A stretch of 64,000 bases of DNA from Polynucleobacter sp. AP-Reno-20A-A9 (GTDB lineage: Bacteria; Pseudomonadota; Gammaproteobacteria; Burkholderiales; Burkholderiaceae), in NCBI RefSeq assembly GCF_018882085.1, contig NZ_JACVPB010000008.1:1-64000 (forward strand). The letters are read 5' to 3'. Within the stretch, counting starts at the first letter, position 1; every line of letters begins with the position of its first letter. The translations under genes and the position numbers were made by a program. Below the pieces are notes generated by a model. The model saw nothing but the letters and a program-made list of their open reading frames with translations, did no database searches and was not told where the DNA came from. Below, in pieces: positions 35,313 to 44,389 of this stretch.

Positions 35313-36855
35313 TTTTGAGCCTAGCTCTAATGTTCGCCGTAACTCTCGCCTCATTTTGGGTGCTTCCATTATTTTGGCGATCATCTTTATTATCAATGCG
35401 GTAATTTCTGGATATTTGCTACGACGCAATACAACAGAAGATCGTGCAGATCAACTCTCCGCCTTGACATTAATATTGGCCGAGCACACTTCGCAGATTA
35501 TTTTTTCAGCCAATACCGTTTTAAATAGTATTGATGATGTGTTTTATGCAGCGAAAATTGAAGATGAGAGCAGCTATCGTAAGTTTGCTTCCAATAAAAA
35601 TCAATTTGAGCTGTTGCAGGAAAAGACAAAATCTAATTCCATTTTAGATGTCACCACTTTTGTGGCTAATGACGGTAGAGTGCTTAATTTCTCCCGCTCC
35701 TATCCCGCTCCCGAAATTAATCTGGCTGATCGTGACTATTTTGTTTACCTGAAAAATCACAATGATCTTGAAACGTTCTATAGCACCCCCGTGCAAAATA
35801 AGGGTAACGGTAAATGGGTTTTTTATTTAGCCAGGCGTGTCAATGGTGCAAACGATGAGTTTCTCGGGGTGATTTTGGTGGGTGTCTCTGTAGAGGTTTT
35901 CTCCTCTTTGTACGAGAGATTAGGTGCCAATTTGGGTGATGGTGCAGCGATAACTCTTTATCGCAAAGACAAGACCTTAATAACCCGTTGGCCTCTAGTT
36001 GAAGATCTGATTGGTCGTGTCAACACCAATAGCTTGATTGAGCAATCTTTGGCTGCTGCCGCAGAAGGTAATGGCGTGATCTTTACATCCATGACCGGCT
36101 TTACTCGGCAAAACACGTCCCCTGTCGAGCGCATGATTTCTTATCGTAAGGTTTCTGGCTATCCTTTTGTGGTGGGTACGGTTGTGCCTGAATCCTTGTA
36201 TTTGGCTAATTGGCATAAGAATGCGACTGGCGGCTTAATTGCCACCGTTTTGAGCATCATTATTTTATTTGTTGGAACCTATTTTCTTCTGAGGACTTAT
36301 AGGCGTAATGCTGAAAACCAATATCGCGCACATCATGATGTTCTTACAAGATTACCCAATAGGACTTTATTCTCTGATCGTCTTTCGTATTCATTGGCCA
36401 ATTGCAAGCGCAACCAAACTAAATTAGCGCTACTTTTTATTGATTTAGACAATCTTAAAACGATTAATGATGTCTATGGCCATCTTGCGGGTGATGCAGT
36501 TCTTATGGAAGTGGCAGAAAGAATACGAGACTGTCTGCGAGATACTGATACTGTGGCTCGTCTCGGCGGGGATGAGTTTATTGTGCTCTTGCCAGGTGTT
36601 GGTGACGAGAAGAATGCCTTGATGGTTGCTGAAAAAATTCGATCCTCCCTCATAATGCCGATTATTGCTGATGGCAATACTGTAAATACAAGTGCAAGTA
36701 TTGGGGTGGCCTTATATCCAGACCATGGATCAAACGAGACCGATTTGATGAACAATGCCGATATGGCCATGTATGAAGCTAAATCCAGCGGCCGAAACGC
36801 TATTGAAATCTTTGGTGAGAAGGTTATTCAGGCAGTTTTCAAAGATATTTCATGA
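35302..36855 (+). CDS. Membrane diguanylate cyclase with periplasmic sensor
   Basis: A 517-aa protein: one membrane helix (residues 18-43), a periplasmic dCache-like sensor of about 240 residues (NRDY-type pocket segment LADRDYFVYLKNH), a second helix (residues 308-330) and a GGDEF domain with GGDEF at about 422-426 and an RDTD I-site just before it. It should synthesise c-di-GMP in response to a periplasmic ligand. Its position beside bcsZ/bcsG makes the BcsA PilZ domains its likely target. The ATG overlaps the preceding small frame. Confidence 0.92.
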   Translation: MTISFEPSSNVRRNSRLILGASIILAIIFIINAVISGYLLRRNTTEDRADQLSALTLILAEHTSQIIFSANTVLNSIDDVFYAAKIEDESSYRKFASNKNQFELLQEKTKSNSILDVTTFVANDGRVLNFSRSYPAPEINLADRDYFVYLKNHNDLETFYSTPVQNKGNGKWVFYLARRVNGANDEFLGVILVGVSVEVFSSLYERLGANLGDGAAITLYRKDKTLITRWPLVEDLIGRVNTNSLIEQSLAAAAEGNGVIFTSMTGFTRQNTSPVERMISYRKVSGYPFVVGTVVPESLYLANWHKNATGGLIATVLSIIILFVGTYFLLRTYRRNAENQYRAHHDVLTRLPNRTLFSDRLSYSLANCKRNQTKLALLFIDLDNLKTINDVYGHLAGDAVLMEVAERIRDCLRDTDTVARLGGDEFIVLLPGVGDEKNALMVAEKIRSSLIMPIIADGNTVNTSASIGVALYPDHGSNETDLMNNADMAMYEAKSSGRNAIEIFGEKVIQAVFKDIS

Positions 36856-36947
36856 GGCTTAATTTTTCCGCGTGACGCTTGCGACGAATAACGTTTGTAT
36901 TCTTAAGCAAGCTTAAGCACAAAATACATTGGGAAAAATGATTGTTT

Positions 36948-37733
36948 ATGAAAAAATTTAATATCCGCAAAATTATTTTAATTCCATCGATCAGCCTTGG
37001 GGTTTTGTCCATATTAATTGGATCAAATCCAATTCAAAGCGCACCCATTTCGACCATTCCTACGGTGCAAATTGGAAACTTGATCTGGGATCAAACCGAG
37101 ATGAATATTGCTGACGTGAAGACTTACGCATCATCAACGGGTTTTGTGAGTGCAGCAGAGCAGAAGGGTGGCGGCTTATCTTATGAAGCTGGCTTTGTTC
37201 AAAAGCCAGATTGGACATGGAAAACTCCCTACGGCGTTCCTGCAAAAGATGCTGAGCCAGCGGCGCATCTTAATCAAAAAGAGGCTGAAGCTATCTGCCG
37301 CTATTACGGTAAACGTTTACCGACAGATGTTGAGTGGACTAGTACCGCATTCTTAGAGCAAAGGGCTAATCCTCCTGTTGGATACGTAAAGGGTCAGCGT
37401 TACCCCTATCCGGGCGGTAGCACCCCAGCGGTATCTCACTGCCTCAGTGGTTGTGGTGATTACAAGGGTCTTGCTCCTGCCGGGGCCCTGAATCGAGGTA
37501 CAGGGCACGTTATCGCTGGCTCAACCAAACCTGGCGTGAATGGCTTGTTCGATATGGGTGGCAATGTATGGGAGTGGACGGCTACAGAGCGTAATGGAGG
37601 CTACATCACTCGTGGTGCTTCATGGTGGTACGGTCCAGAGCGGCAGCAAGAATCTGATGTGGAGTCCAAACCTGGCGATATTGCTGTGGTTTATATCGGA
37701 TTTCGCTGTGTTGCCGATGCCGTGAAACAATAG
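36948..37733 (+). CDS. FGE-sulfatase-like (SUMF1-fold) secreted protein
   Basis: A 261-aa exported protein with an N-terminal hydrophobic segment (residues 7-30) and an FGE-sulfatase fold: LNQKEAEAICRYYGKRLPTDVEW, GLFDMGGNVWEWTA, ITRGASWWYGP and final IGFRCV. The pair of cysteines that formylglycine-generating enzymes use in the segment between RGxS and GFRC is absent, so copper-dependent sulfatase activation is unlikely. A binding role or another modification is more probable. TTG at 36942 is an alternative start; I use ATG at 36948. It is followed four bases later by the helicase gene. Confidence 0.8.
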   Translation: MKKFNIRKIILIPSISLGVLSILIGSNPIQSAPISTIPTVQIGNLIWDQTEMNIADVKTYASSTGFVSAAEQKGGGLSYEAGFVQKPDWTWKTPYGVPAKDAEPAAHLNQKEAEAICRYYGKRLPTDVEWTSTAFLEQRANPPVGYVKGQRYPYPGGSTPAVSHCLSGCGDYKGLAPAGALNRGTGHVIAGSTKPGVNGLFDMGGNVWEWTATERNGGYITRGASWWYGPERQQESDVESKPGDIAVVYIGFRCVADAVKQ

Positions 37734-37736
37734 GGA

Positions 37737-39068
37737 ATGACTAATCCTGCTGTAGATTCTTCCGATATTGAAATTACTCCCGATTACCAGGCGGTAATTG
37801 AGGCTATTGAGCGTCACGATCCTTATATTTTTGTTAGCGGTAAAGCGGGCACTGGTAAAACCACCTTAATTGGCTATCTGCGAGAAACCATACCTGGAAA
37901 TGTCGTGGTAGTTGCACCAACAGGTGTTGCGGCTCTGCAGGTTAAAGGAGTAACGATCCACTCCTTCTTTAGATTGCCCCCACGCTTAATTTTTCCAGAA
38001 GAAGATATCAAGCCGCTGCGTGATAAACGTCTTTATAAAGATATCCGCCTACTCATCATTGATGAGATCTCGATGGTGCGTGCCGATGTGGTGGATGCGA
38101 TGGATTTATTTCTGCGCGAGAATGGCCCACAAAAAGGCAAACCCTTTGGCGGCATTCAGGTGATGTTTGTGGGAGATCTGTTTCAGCTGCCACCAGTGGT
38201 TTCTAGTTCCGATATGCAAGTTTTGTCCGAAAGAGGATATGAGGGGCCTTATTTCTTTTGCGCAATGGCCTTGCATCGTAAAGATGTCACGATGGTGGAG
38301 CTCTCCAAGATCTTCCGTCAAAAAGACGAGCACTTTGCTGGCTTATTAAATCGCATCCGAATCAATCAGGATATAGAAGAAGCAATCGACACACTCAATG
38401 CTCAGTGCTTCAAAAAGGATGTGGAGCTAGATGAGCAGACTATTACTCTAACCACTACCAATGCCCGAGCCGATCAAATCAATGGTGCCGGCTTACGTGC
38501 CATTACTGCTGAGGGTAAAGTCTACTCTGGCAGCTCAACCGGAAAATTTAATATTGATGAGCGCAACTTGCCATCACCTAATAATTTAGTGCTCAAGGTT
38601 GGGGCCAAGGTCATGTTCACTGCAACGGATCCAGGGTTTCCGAAGCGATGGGTCAATGGCACCATTGGGGTGGTACGTGAAATGCTGGCAGATAAGGTGA
38701 AGGTCATGGTTCAGAATGGACCGTACTCAAACACTGTTGAGGTCACGGGTCATCAGTGGGAATCTTATCGCTACGATCACGACATGATGTCAGGAAAGAT
38801 ATCTCCTAGCATCATCGGCACTTATGTTCAGATACCGCTCATGCTGGCATGGGCTGTAACGATTCATAAGAGCCAGGGCAAGACGCTCGATAAGGTTAAG
38901 GTTGACCTCTCCTCAGGAGCTTTTGCCTCAGGACAAGTCTACGTTGCCCTAAGCCGTTGCAAAACGATAGAAGGTATTTCTCTACAAAGACCGATTGAGC
39001 CCAGAGATGTGAGTTGCGATCAAGAGATCAAGCGCTTCTATATGAATTGCTTGCCGAATTCTAGATAA
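37737..39068 (+). CDS. PIF1-like/RecD-like superfamily 1 DNA helicase
   Basis: A 443-aa cytoplasmic ATPase. Walker A is GKAGTGKTT near residue 38, motif II LLIIDEISMV near residue 104, then GDLFQLPPV, and a C-terminal UvrD-like motif with TIHKSQGKTLDKV and VYVALSRC. This is the compact bacterial PIF1-type helicase that resolves structured DNA or acts in repair. It begins four bases after the FGE-like gene, though the two are functionally unrelated. Confidence 0.9.
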   Translation: MTNPAVDSSDIEITPDYQAVIEAIERHDPYIFVSGKAGTGKTTLIGYLRETIPGNVVVVAPTGVAALQVKGVTIHSFFRLPPRLIFPEEDIKPLRDKRLYKDIRLLIIDEISMVRADVVDAMDLFLRENGPQKGKPFGGIQVMFVGDLFQLPPVVSSSDMQVLSERGYEGPYFFCAMALHRKDVTMVELSKIFRQKDEHFAGLLNRIRINQDIEEAIDTLNAQCFKKDVELDEQTITLTTTNARADQINGAGLRAITAEGKVYSGSSTGKFNIDERNLPSPNNLVLKVGAKVMFTATDPGFPKRWVNGTIGVVREMLADKVKVMVQNGPYSNTVEVTGHQWESYRYDHDMMSGKISPSIIGTYVQIPLMLAWAVTIHKSQGKTLDKVKVDLSSGAFASGQVYVALSRCKTIEGISLQRPIEPRDVSCDQEIKRFYMNCLPNSR

Positions 39069-40655
39069 TTAGAATCCAGCTGCTAATCCATCCCTGCGAT
39101 GATCACTGCCAGCAACATAAGCAGAAAGAGTCTCTTCGTTCAATTTAGCAATTGCTTGTGCGCTGCCAAAGTCCAGGCTGTTTGCAGGCTGAACGGCAAC
39201 GTCATGGCCCAGCGCTTTTAATTCATCAACCACGCTTTGGGGCATTGCTGCCTCAACGGTTAGCTTGCCCACATCATCGATGCGCCAACGCGGCGCATCA
39301 GAGCAGGCTTGTGGGTTTAGGTATTCATCTACAAAGCGCATCACAAACTGAATATGGCCCTGCGGCTGCATATTGCCACCCATGACACCAAATGCCATAG
39401 TAGGTTTGCCGTCCTTAGTAAGGAAGGCCGGAAGGATGGTGTGGAAGGGCTGCTTGCCAGGTCCAACTTGATTAGGATGTCCATCCTCTAATCTGAAGCT
39501 CATGCCACGATTATGAAAGGCAATGCCACCTGGGGCAACTACCCCAGAACCAAAGCCTTTGAAGTTCGATTGAATATACGAGATCATCATGCCGGATTCA
39601 TCGGCAGCGCATAAGTAAACAGTGCCGCCTGAATGTGGATCTCCAGGACCATAGCTACCGGCTTTGTTGTGATCAATTATGGCTGCACGACTTGCCAGGT
39701 AATCTCTGTTTAATAGAGAGCTTACTGGCATTTGCATAGAGCGTGCATCGGAAACATAAGCATAAACATCTGCAAAGGCCATCCGCATCGCTTCAATTTG
39801 TAAGTGAATGCGTTGTGCTGAATTAGCGGGGTATTGCTTTGCATTTGCTGCTTGCAAAATGCCTAAGGCAATTTGAGCGGCAATTCCTGAGCCATTCGGT
39901 GGAATTTCGTGGAGGGTGTAGTCACCGTAATCGAAGGCTAAAGGCTCAACCCACTCCGGCTGGTTATCGGCGAAGTCTTGCATGGTGAAACAACCACCAG
40001 TAGCTTGAGCAAAGTCCACCATGCTTTGTGCAAGAGGACCTTTATAAAAAGATTCACCTTCTGTAGCGGCAATTTCTTTTAAGGTTTTGGCTTGTGCTGG
40101 ATATTTCCAGATTTGACCAGCTTGAGGCGCTTTACCATCAATTAAAAATGACTCTACAAAACCAGGTTGGTTTTTAAGGATTGGAATGGCTTCGCGCCAC
40201 TGACGAGCGATAACAGGTGAAACCGGAAAACCATTTTCCGCATAATCGATTGCACGTTTAAATAATTGCGCAAAGGGCAACTTGCCAAACTTTCTAGAGA
40301 GCTCGATCCAACCCGCAACCATGCCCGGGACCGTGACCGTATTCCAGCCAATGAGATCCATCGCAGATTTACCAGCAAAATACTCTGGCTTCCAAGCAGC
40401 GGGAGCGCGACCAGAAGCATTTAAGCCGTGTATCTTTTTGCCATCCCAGAGAATTGCAAAACCATCCCCACCTATGCCATTCATCGTAGGTTCAACTACA
40501 GTCAGTGTGATTGCAGTTGCAAGTGCCGCATCAACAGCATTGCCACCGTTTTGCAGGGCTTCAATACCAGCTTGAGTAGCAAGCGGTTGAGAGCTCGCAA
40601 CGGTATTTTTAGCTAGAACAGGGGCGCGACTACCAAAAGGAGGGGATATCAACAT
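39069..40655 (-). CDS. Gamma-glutamyltransferase family protein
   Basis: A 528-aa N-terminal-nucleophile hydrolase. It contains the large-subunit opening (VASSQPLATQAGIEALQNGGNAVDAALA), GGDGFAI, and HSGGTVYLCAAD, where the Thr after GG would become the nucleophile after self-cleavage. No signal peptide is seen, unlike periplasmic Ggt, so it belongs with the cytoplasmic YwrD-like group. It may hydrolyse gamma-glutamyl compounds or other amides. It is convergent with the helicase (stop codons adjacent) and lies just downstream of a Bug receptor gene, possibly cotranscribed. Confidence 0.9.
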   Translation of the reverse strand: MLISPPFGSRAPVLAKNTVASSQPLATQAGIEALQNGGNAVDAALATAITLTVVEPTMNGIGGDGFAILWDGKKIHGLNASGRAPAAWKPEYFAGKSAMDLIGWNTVTVPGMVAGWIELSRKFGKLPFAQLFKRAIDYAENGFPVSPVIARQWREAIPILKNQPGFVESFLIDGKAPQAGQIWKYPAQAKTLKEIAATEGESFYKGPLAQSMVDFAQATGGCFTMQDFADNQPEWVEPLAFDYGDYTLHEIPPNGSGIAAQIALGILQAANAKQYPANSAQRIHLQIEAMRMAFADVYAYVSDARSMQMPVSSLLNRDYLASRAAIIDHNKAGSYGPGDPHSGGTVYLCAADESGMMISYIQSNFKGFGSGVVAPGGIAFHNRGMSFRLEDGHPNQVGPGKQPFHTILPAFLTKDGKPTMAFGVMGGNMQPQGHIQFVMRFVDEYLNPQACSDAPRWRIDDVGKLTVEAAMPQSVVDELKALGHDVAVQPANSLDFGSAQAIAKLNEETLSAYVAGSDHRRDGLAAGF

Positions 40656-40677
40656 AAGGGCTTATCTATTTAACGAC

Positions 40678-41658
40678 TTAATCAACTTTAACATTCGCTG
40701 ACTTTACTACCTTCTCCCATTTGCTGGCTTCACTTGCCGTAATTTCACCCAATTTCTCGGAGTTTGCAAACTGGGGGTGAATACCTTGAGCTGCCATACG
40801 TGCTTTGAAATCAGGATTAGTCAAAATCTTCCGTATCTCCCGCTCAAGCTTGGCAATAATATTTGGAGATGTTCCTTTGGGAACATAAACTGCATAAAAG
40901 TTTTCTACATCAAATTGCTTCATGCCATCTTGCCCTAGAGTTGGGACATTGGGCATCAGAGGGGAACGTTCTGCGGCAGCAATGGCAATCGGGCGCAGCT
41001 TGCCACTCTGAATGTGGGGCAATGAAGCAGTCACGCTGTCAAACATCATGAGGGTGTTGCCTGCAATCAAATCAGGCAAAGCAAAGCTACTACCTTTGTA
41101 AGGGATATGAGTGCCTGTTGCCCCAATACGCTGCATAAACAAAGTGGACTCTAGGTGGGAGAGACTGCCATTACCTTGGGATGCGTAATTAAAGTCACCC
41201 TTTTTAGATTTAATAAAGGCAATGAGTTCTGGAAGATTTTTGGCTGGTACGGACGGATTCACCACGATTAAGTGGGGAATTGTTCCGATTAATGCAACGG
41301 GAACAAAATCTTTCTGTAAGTCAGCTGGAGGGTTTTTAAATAGGGCTGAAGAAATCGATTGATTTGTCAGCGCACTAATGTTGATAGTGTAGCCATCAGG
41401 AGCCGCTTTAGCACCGGCTTGTAGACCAATCATTCCGCCTGCGCCCGGCTTGTTCTCGACGACGATGGCTTGACCCAATGCTTCTGCCAATGGGGCCGTC
41501 ACGCTACGCGCAAAGATATCAGTAGATCCGCCTGCAGGAAAGGACACAATCGCAACAATCGGTTTTTTAGGCCAATCTGTATCAGGGGCGGCAATAACTG
41601 AGTTACTTAAGGTCAATAGTCCTAAGGAGCCAAGGATGAGAGATTTGAAATAGTGCAT
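40678..41658 (-). CDS. Bug family periplasmic solute-binding protein
   Basis: A 326-aa TctC-like receptor with a signal peptide (to residue 24, VIAA). Family motifs include WPKKPIVAIVSFPAGGSTD, VVENKPGAGGMIG, LPHLIVVNPSVPAKNLPELIAFIKS and a final MAAQGIHP. Bug proteins bind carboxylates and related small molecules and feed tripartite tricarboxylate transporters. No TctAB genes lie nearby, so it is an orphan receptor, as is common in this family. The gamma-glutamyltransferase gene follows after 22 bases, suggesting a related substrate. Confidence 0.93.
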   Translation of the reverse strand: MHYFKSLILGSLGLLTLSNSVIAAPDTDWPKKPIVAIVSFPAGGSTDIFARSVTAPLAEALGQAIVVENKPGAGGMIGLQAGAKAAPDGYTINISALTNQSISSALFKNPPADLQKDFVPVALIGTIPHLIVVNPSVPAKNLPELIAFIKSKKGDFNYASQGNGSLSHLESTLFMQRIGATGTHIPYKGSSFALPDLIAGNTLMMFDSVTASLPHIQSGKLRPIAIAAAERSPLMPNVPTLGQDGMKQFDVENFYAVYVPKGTSPNIIAKLEREIRKILTNPDFKARMAAQGIHPQFANSEKLGEITASEASKWEKVVKSANVKVD

Positions 41659-41739
41659 TTAATGATCCGATAGTGAGATGAGTAATATAGTATTGGAAAT
41701 TCAGAATCTAGTTTTAAAAAGATCAAATAAGAGAGACGC

Positions 41740-43089
41740 ATGACAACATTGAATAAAACAACTGGCGGGATTGATATGTCAGCTTATTGGCTGCCCTTCA
41801 CACCTAACCGCTACTTCCAGCATCATCCGAAGATCATGCAGTCAGCCAAGGGAGCTTACTACTTTGATGATCAGGGTCGTAAGCTTTTTGATGGTTTATC
41901 TGGGCTGTGGTGCTCCCCATTGGGGCATGCTGATCCACGTATTGGTGCAGCCATTCAAAAACAGTTTGAAACCATGGATTATTGCCCTGCGTTTCAGATG
42001 GCCAGCGAAACTACCTTTAGCTTGGCTAGTCGAATTGCGAAGATGGCGCCAGAGGGGTTGGATAAAGTATTTTTCACCAATTCCGGTTCCGAGGCAGTTG
42101 ATACCGCATTGAAAATTGCGATTGGTTATCACCGAGTGATGGGCAATGCATCTCGTATTCGGCTGATTGGTCGAGATCGCGCTTATCACGGTGTTGGTAT
42201 TGCAGGTATATCCGTAGGCGGCATGGTCGCCAATCGCAAAATGTTTGCCAGCATGATGATGCCCGGTGTAGATCATTTGCCGCATACGTTAAATCTTTCG
42301 CAGATGGCTTTCTCAAGAGGGCAGCCAAAGTGGGGCGCTCATTTGGCGGAAGAGTTGGAAAAGATTGTTGCTCTTCATGATGCCAATACGATTGCCGCTG
42401 TGATCATGGAGCCTGTGCAGGGATCAACTGGAGTCATAGTGCCGCCTGATGGTTACTTACAAAAGATTCGTGAGATTTGTACAAAGCACGGTATTTTGCT
42501 GATCTTTGATGAGGTGATTACCGGCTTTGGTCGTTTGGGCGCAAACTTCGGCGCCGATCGATTTGGTGTCACTCCAGACATGATTACCTTTGCCAAGGGA
42601 ATTACTAACGGCGTAATTCCCTTGGGTGGCGTGATTGTGCGTGGAGATATTTACGACAACATCATTGCCAATGGTGGTCAAGAGCAGGCTATTGAATTCT
42701 TCCATGGCTACACCTATTCGGGCCATCCGATTCCAGCAGCTGCTGGCCACGCAGTACTCGATATCTTTGAGTCTGATGATTTAGTTAATCGGGCTAAAGC
42801 GCTTGAGCCAGTTCTTGAGAGTGGATTGCATGCATTAAAAGGCAAGTCAGGTATTTTGGATATCCGTAACTTTGGGTTATCAGGCGCTGTTGAGCTTGAC
42901 CCCGTTCCTGGAAAGCCTGGTCTGCGCGCTATGAAAGTGCTGGAAGCTTGTATTGAGAGAGGCACGCTTGTTAGGGTAGCGGGCGATGCGATCGCCGTAG
43001 GGCCTCCGTTTATCTCAAAACCAGAAGAGCTGGAATTTATGTGTAGCGCTTTAGGTGATGCTATTGATGTAGCTATGCAAATTAAATAA
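41740..43089 (+). CDS. Class III omega-amino acid:pyruvate aminotransferase
   Basis: A 449-aa PLP enzyme of fold type I. It shows SAYWLPFTPNRYF and FDGLSGLWCSPLGHADPRI at the N-terminus, the PLP phosphate loop FFTNSGSEAVDTALKIA, IFDEVITGFGR, and FAKGITNG with the Schiff-base lysine. These match beta-alanine/omega-amino acid:pyruvate transaminases, which turn terminal amines to aldehydes with alanine as product. It is divergent from the Bug gene across 81 bases and convergent with lrgB. Confidence 0.92.
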   Translation: MTTLNKTTGGIDMSAYWLPFTPNRYFQHHPKIMQSAKGAYYFDDQGRKLFDGLSGLWCSPLGHADPRIGAAIQKQFETMDYCPAFQMASETTFSLASRIAKMAPEGLDKVFFTNSGSEAVDTALKIAIGYHRVMGNASRIRLIGRDRAYHGVGIAGISVGGMVANRKMFASMMMPGVDHLPHTLNLSQMAFSRGQPKWGAHLAEELEKIVALHDANTIAAVIMEPVQGSTGVIVPPDGYLQKIREICTKHGILLIFDEVITGFGRLGANFGADRFGVTPDMITFAKGITNGVIPLGGVIVRGDIYDNIIANGGQEQAIEFFHGYTYSGHPIPAAAGHAVLDIFESDDLVNRAKALEPVLESGLHALKGKSGILDIRNFGLSGAVELDPVPGKPGLRAMKVLEACIERGTLVRVAGDAIAVGPPFISKPEELEFMCSALGDAIDVAMQIK

Positions 43090-43102
43090 GTAAATTAAAT
43101 AA

Positions 43103-43831
43103 TCACTTATTAAACAGGTGATAAATGATAGGAATGGCAACGGCACTCACCACGCCGTTCATTCCCATCGCTAAGCTGGCGTATGTTCCCGCTTCAGGGT
43201 GAATGCTAAACGCACGTGATGTGCCGATGCCATGAGCGCCAATACCAATAGCAAAACCTCTTTGCCACCATGCTTTCATACCCAATGCATTCAAAACAAA
43301 GGGCGCCAAAATAGCCCCGAGTATTCCGGTGCTGACTGCAAAGATGGCCGTTAGAGTGGGTGAGACCCCAATCCGCTCGGCAATGCCCATAGCAATTGGA
43401 GCAGTGACTGATTTGGGATACATGGCCCCAGTGATGCTCGCATCCGCTCCAAGCATAGTGGCAATACCTACGGCACTAATAATTGATACTAGTCCGCCCG
43501 TGCATAGCGAAGCTATTAGAGGGAGTGATCTGCCTTTAAGACTGTTTAACCCTCTATAGATGGGGATGGCTAAAGATACTGTCGCAGAACCTAATAAGAA
43601 GTGAATAAATTGCGCGCCTTCAAAATAAGTGGAGTAGGGCATTTCAATAAATTGAATCGTGCTTGCCACAATCAGGATGGCAATAGCTACTGGATTGGCT
43701 AGCGGGTTCTGATGACTGGCTTTATAGATGCTGAGTCCAATTTGATAAGCCGCCAGGGTGATGAATAAGGCAAAAAGCGGGCTACCCGATAAGTAAACCC
43801 AAATCTCGACGATGGAGTGCTTTTCACTCAT
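43103..43831 (-). CDS. lrgB: LrgB/CidB family membrane protein
   Basis: A 242-aa protein with about seven hydrophobic helices and the family motifs YPKSVTAPIAMGIAERIG and GIGAHGIGTSRAFSIHPEAGTYA. Together with LrgA it forms a holin-like pair linked to murein hydrolase export or, in other bacteria, glycolate/pyruvate transport. The start overlaps the end of lrgA by eight bases. Confidence 0.93.
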   Translation of the reverse strand: MSEKHSIVEIWVYLSGSPLFALFITLAAYQIGLSIYKASHQNPLANPVAIAILIVASTIQFIEMPYSTYFEGAQFIHFLLGSATVSLAIPIYRGLNSLKGRSLPLIASLCTGGLVSIISAVGIATMLGADASITGAMYPKSVTAPIAMGIAERIGVSPTLTAIFAVSTGILGAILAPFVLNALGMKAWWQRGFAIGIGAHGIGTSRAFSIHPEAGTYASLAMGMNGVVSAVAIPIIYHLFNK

Positions 43832-44171
43832 GAGATTCTTTCTTGCTTAATAAACGTGCGACAAACGCACTAGAGGCAATGGTGAGAATTACGCTACCAA
43901 TGAGGGCGCTAATAATGGCTAATGCATTTGCCTTGAGTTGGGGCAAGAAAAGTACCACGCCAACAGCTGCAGGAACAAACAGTAAGCCAAGGTACTGACT
44001 AAAGCCATCGCCCACCATAGCTAAGTCAGAATTAATCCCTTTGCGTAAAACAAGCCACAGCACCAAGAGAACCAATCCAATGACTGGGCCTGGTAGCGTC
44101 GGCAAAAGGAACTTTGAAACAAGTTCGCCAAGACTTTGAAAGAGGAGGATTTGTACGAGGCCAAAAATCAT
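43824..44171 (-). CDS. lrgA: LrgA/CidA family holin-like protein
   Basis: A 115-aa, four-helix membrane protein with the family motifs LPTLPGPVIGLVLLV and LLFVPAAVGV. It heads a two-gene lrgAB operon. It is divergent from the ABC importer operon across 218 bases; that gap contains a small hairpin (GTGCC-AAA-GGCAC at 44221-44233) and should hold both promoters. Confidence 0.93.
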   Translation of the reverse strand: MIFGLVQILLFQSLGELVSKFLLPTLPGPVIGLVLLVLWLVLRKGINSDLAMVGDGFSQYLGLLFVPAAVGVVLFLPQLKANALAIISALIGSVILTIASSAFVARLLSKKESHE

Positions 44172-44389
44172 GTATCTATCTTACCGCCTGCGTGAATATG
44201 GTGCCCTTATAGCTATCTCAGTGCCAAAGGCACCAAAGAAGGAGTTTTACTGAGGTTTCACCATAACTTCCCGAGTTAAATTTACCTTGTGCGGGGATAC
44301 TCTGATGATCCCAGTCAATATTTTGTATGTAAAACCTTGCTACACTGGTTTGAAAATAGCAGTTCATATTAATAAACAGGAGATTCAAC

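Noticed and set aside
36903-36916. TTAAGC-AA-GCTTAA inverted repeat before the FGE-like gene
   Set aside because: Short, AT-rich and not followed by a T run; it could arise by chance.
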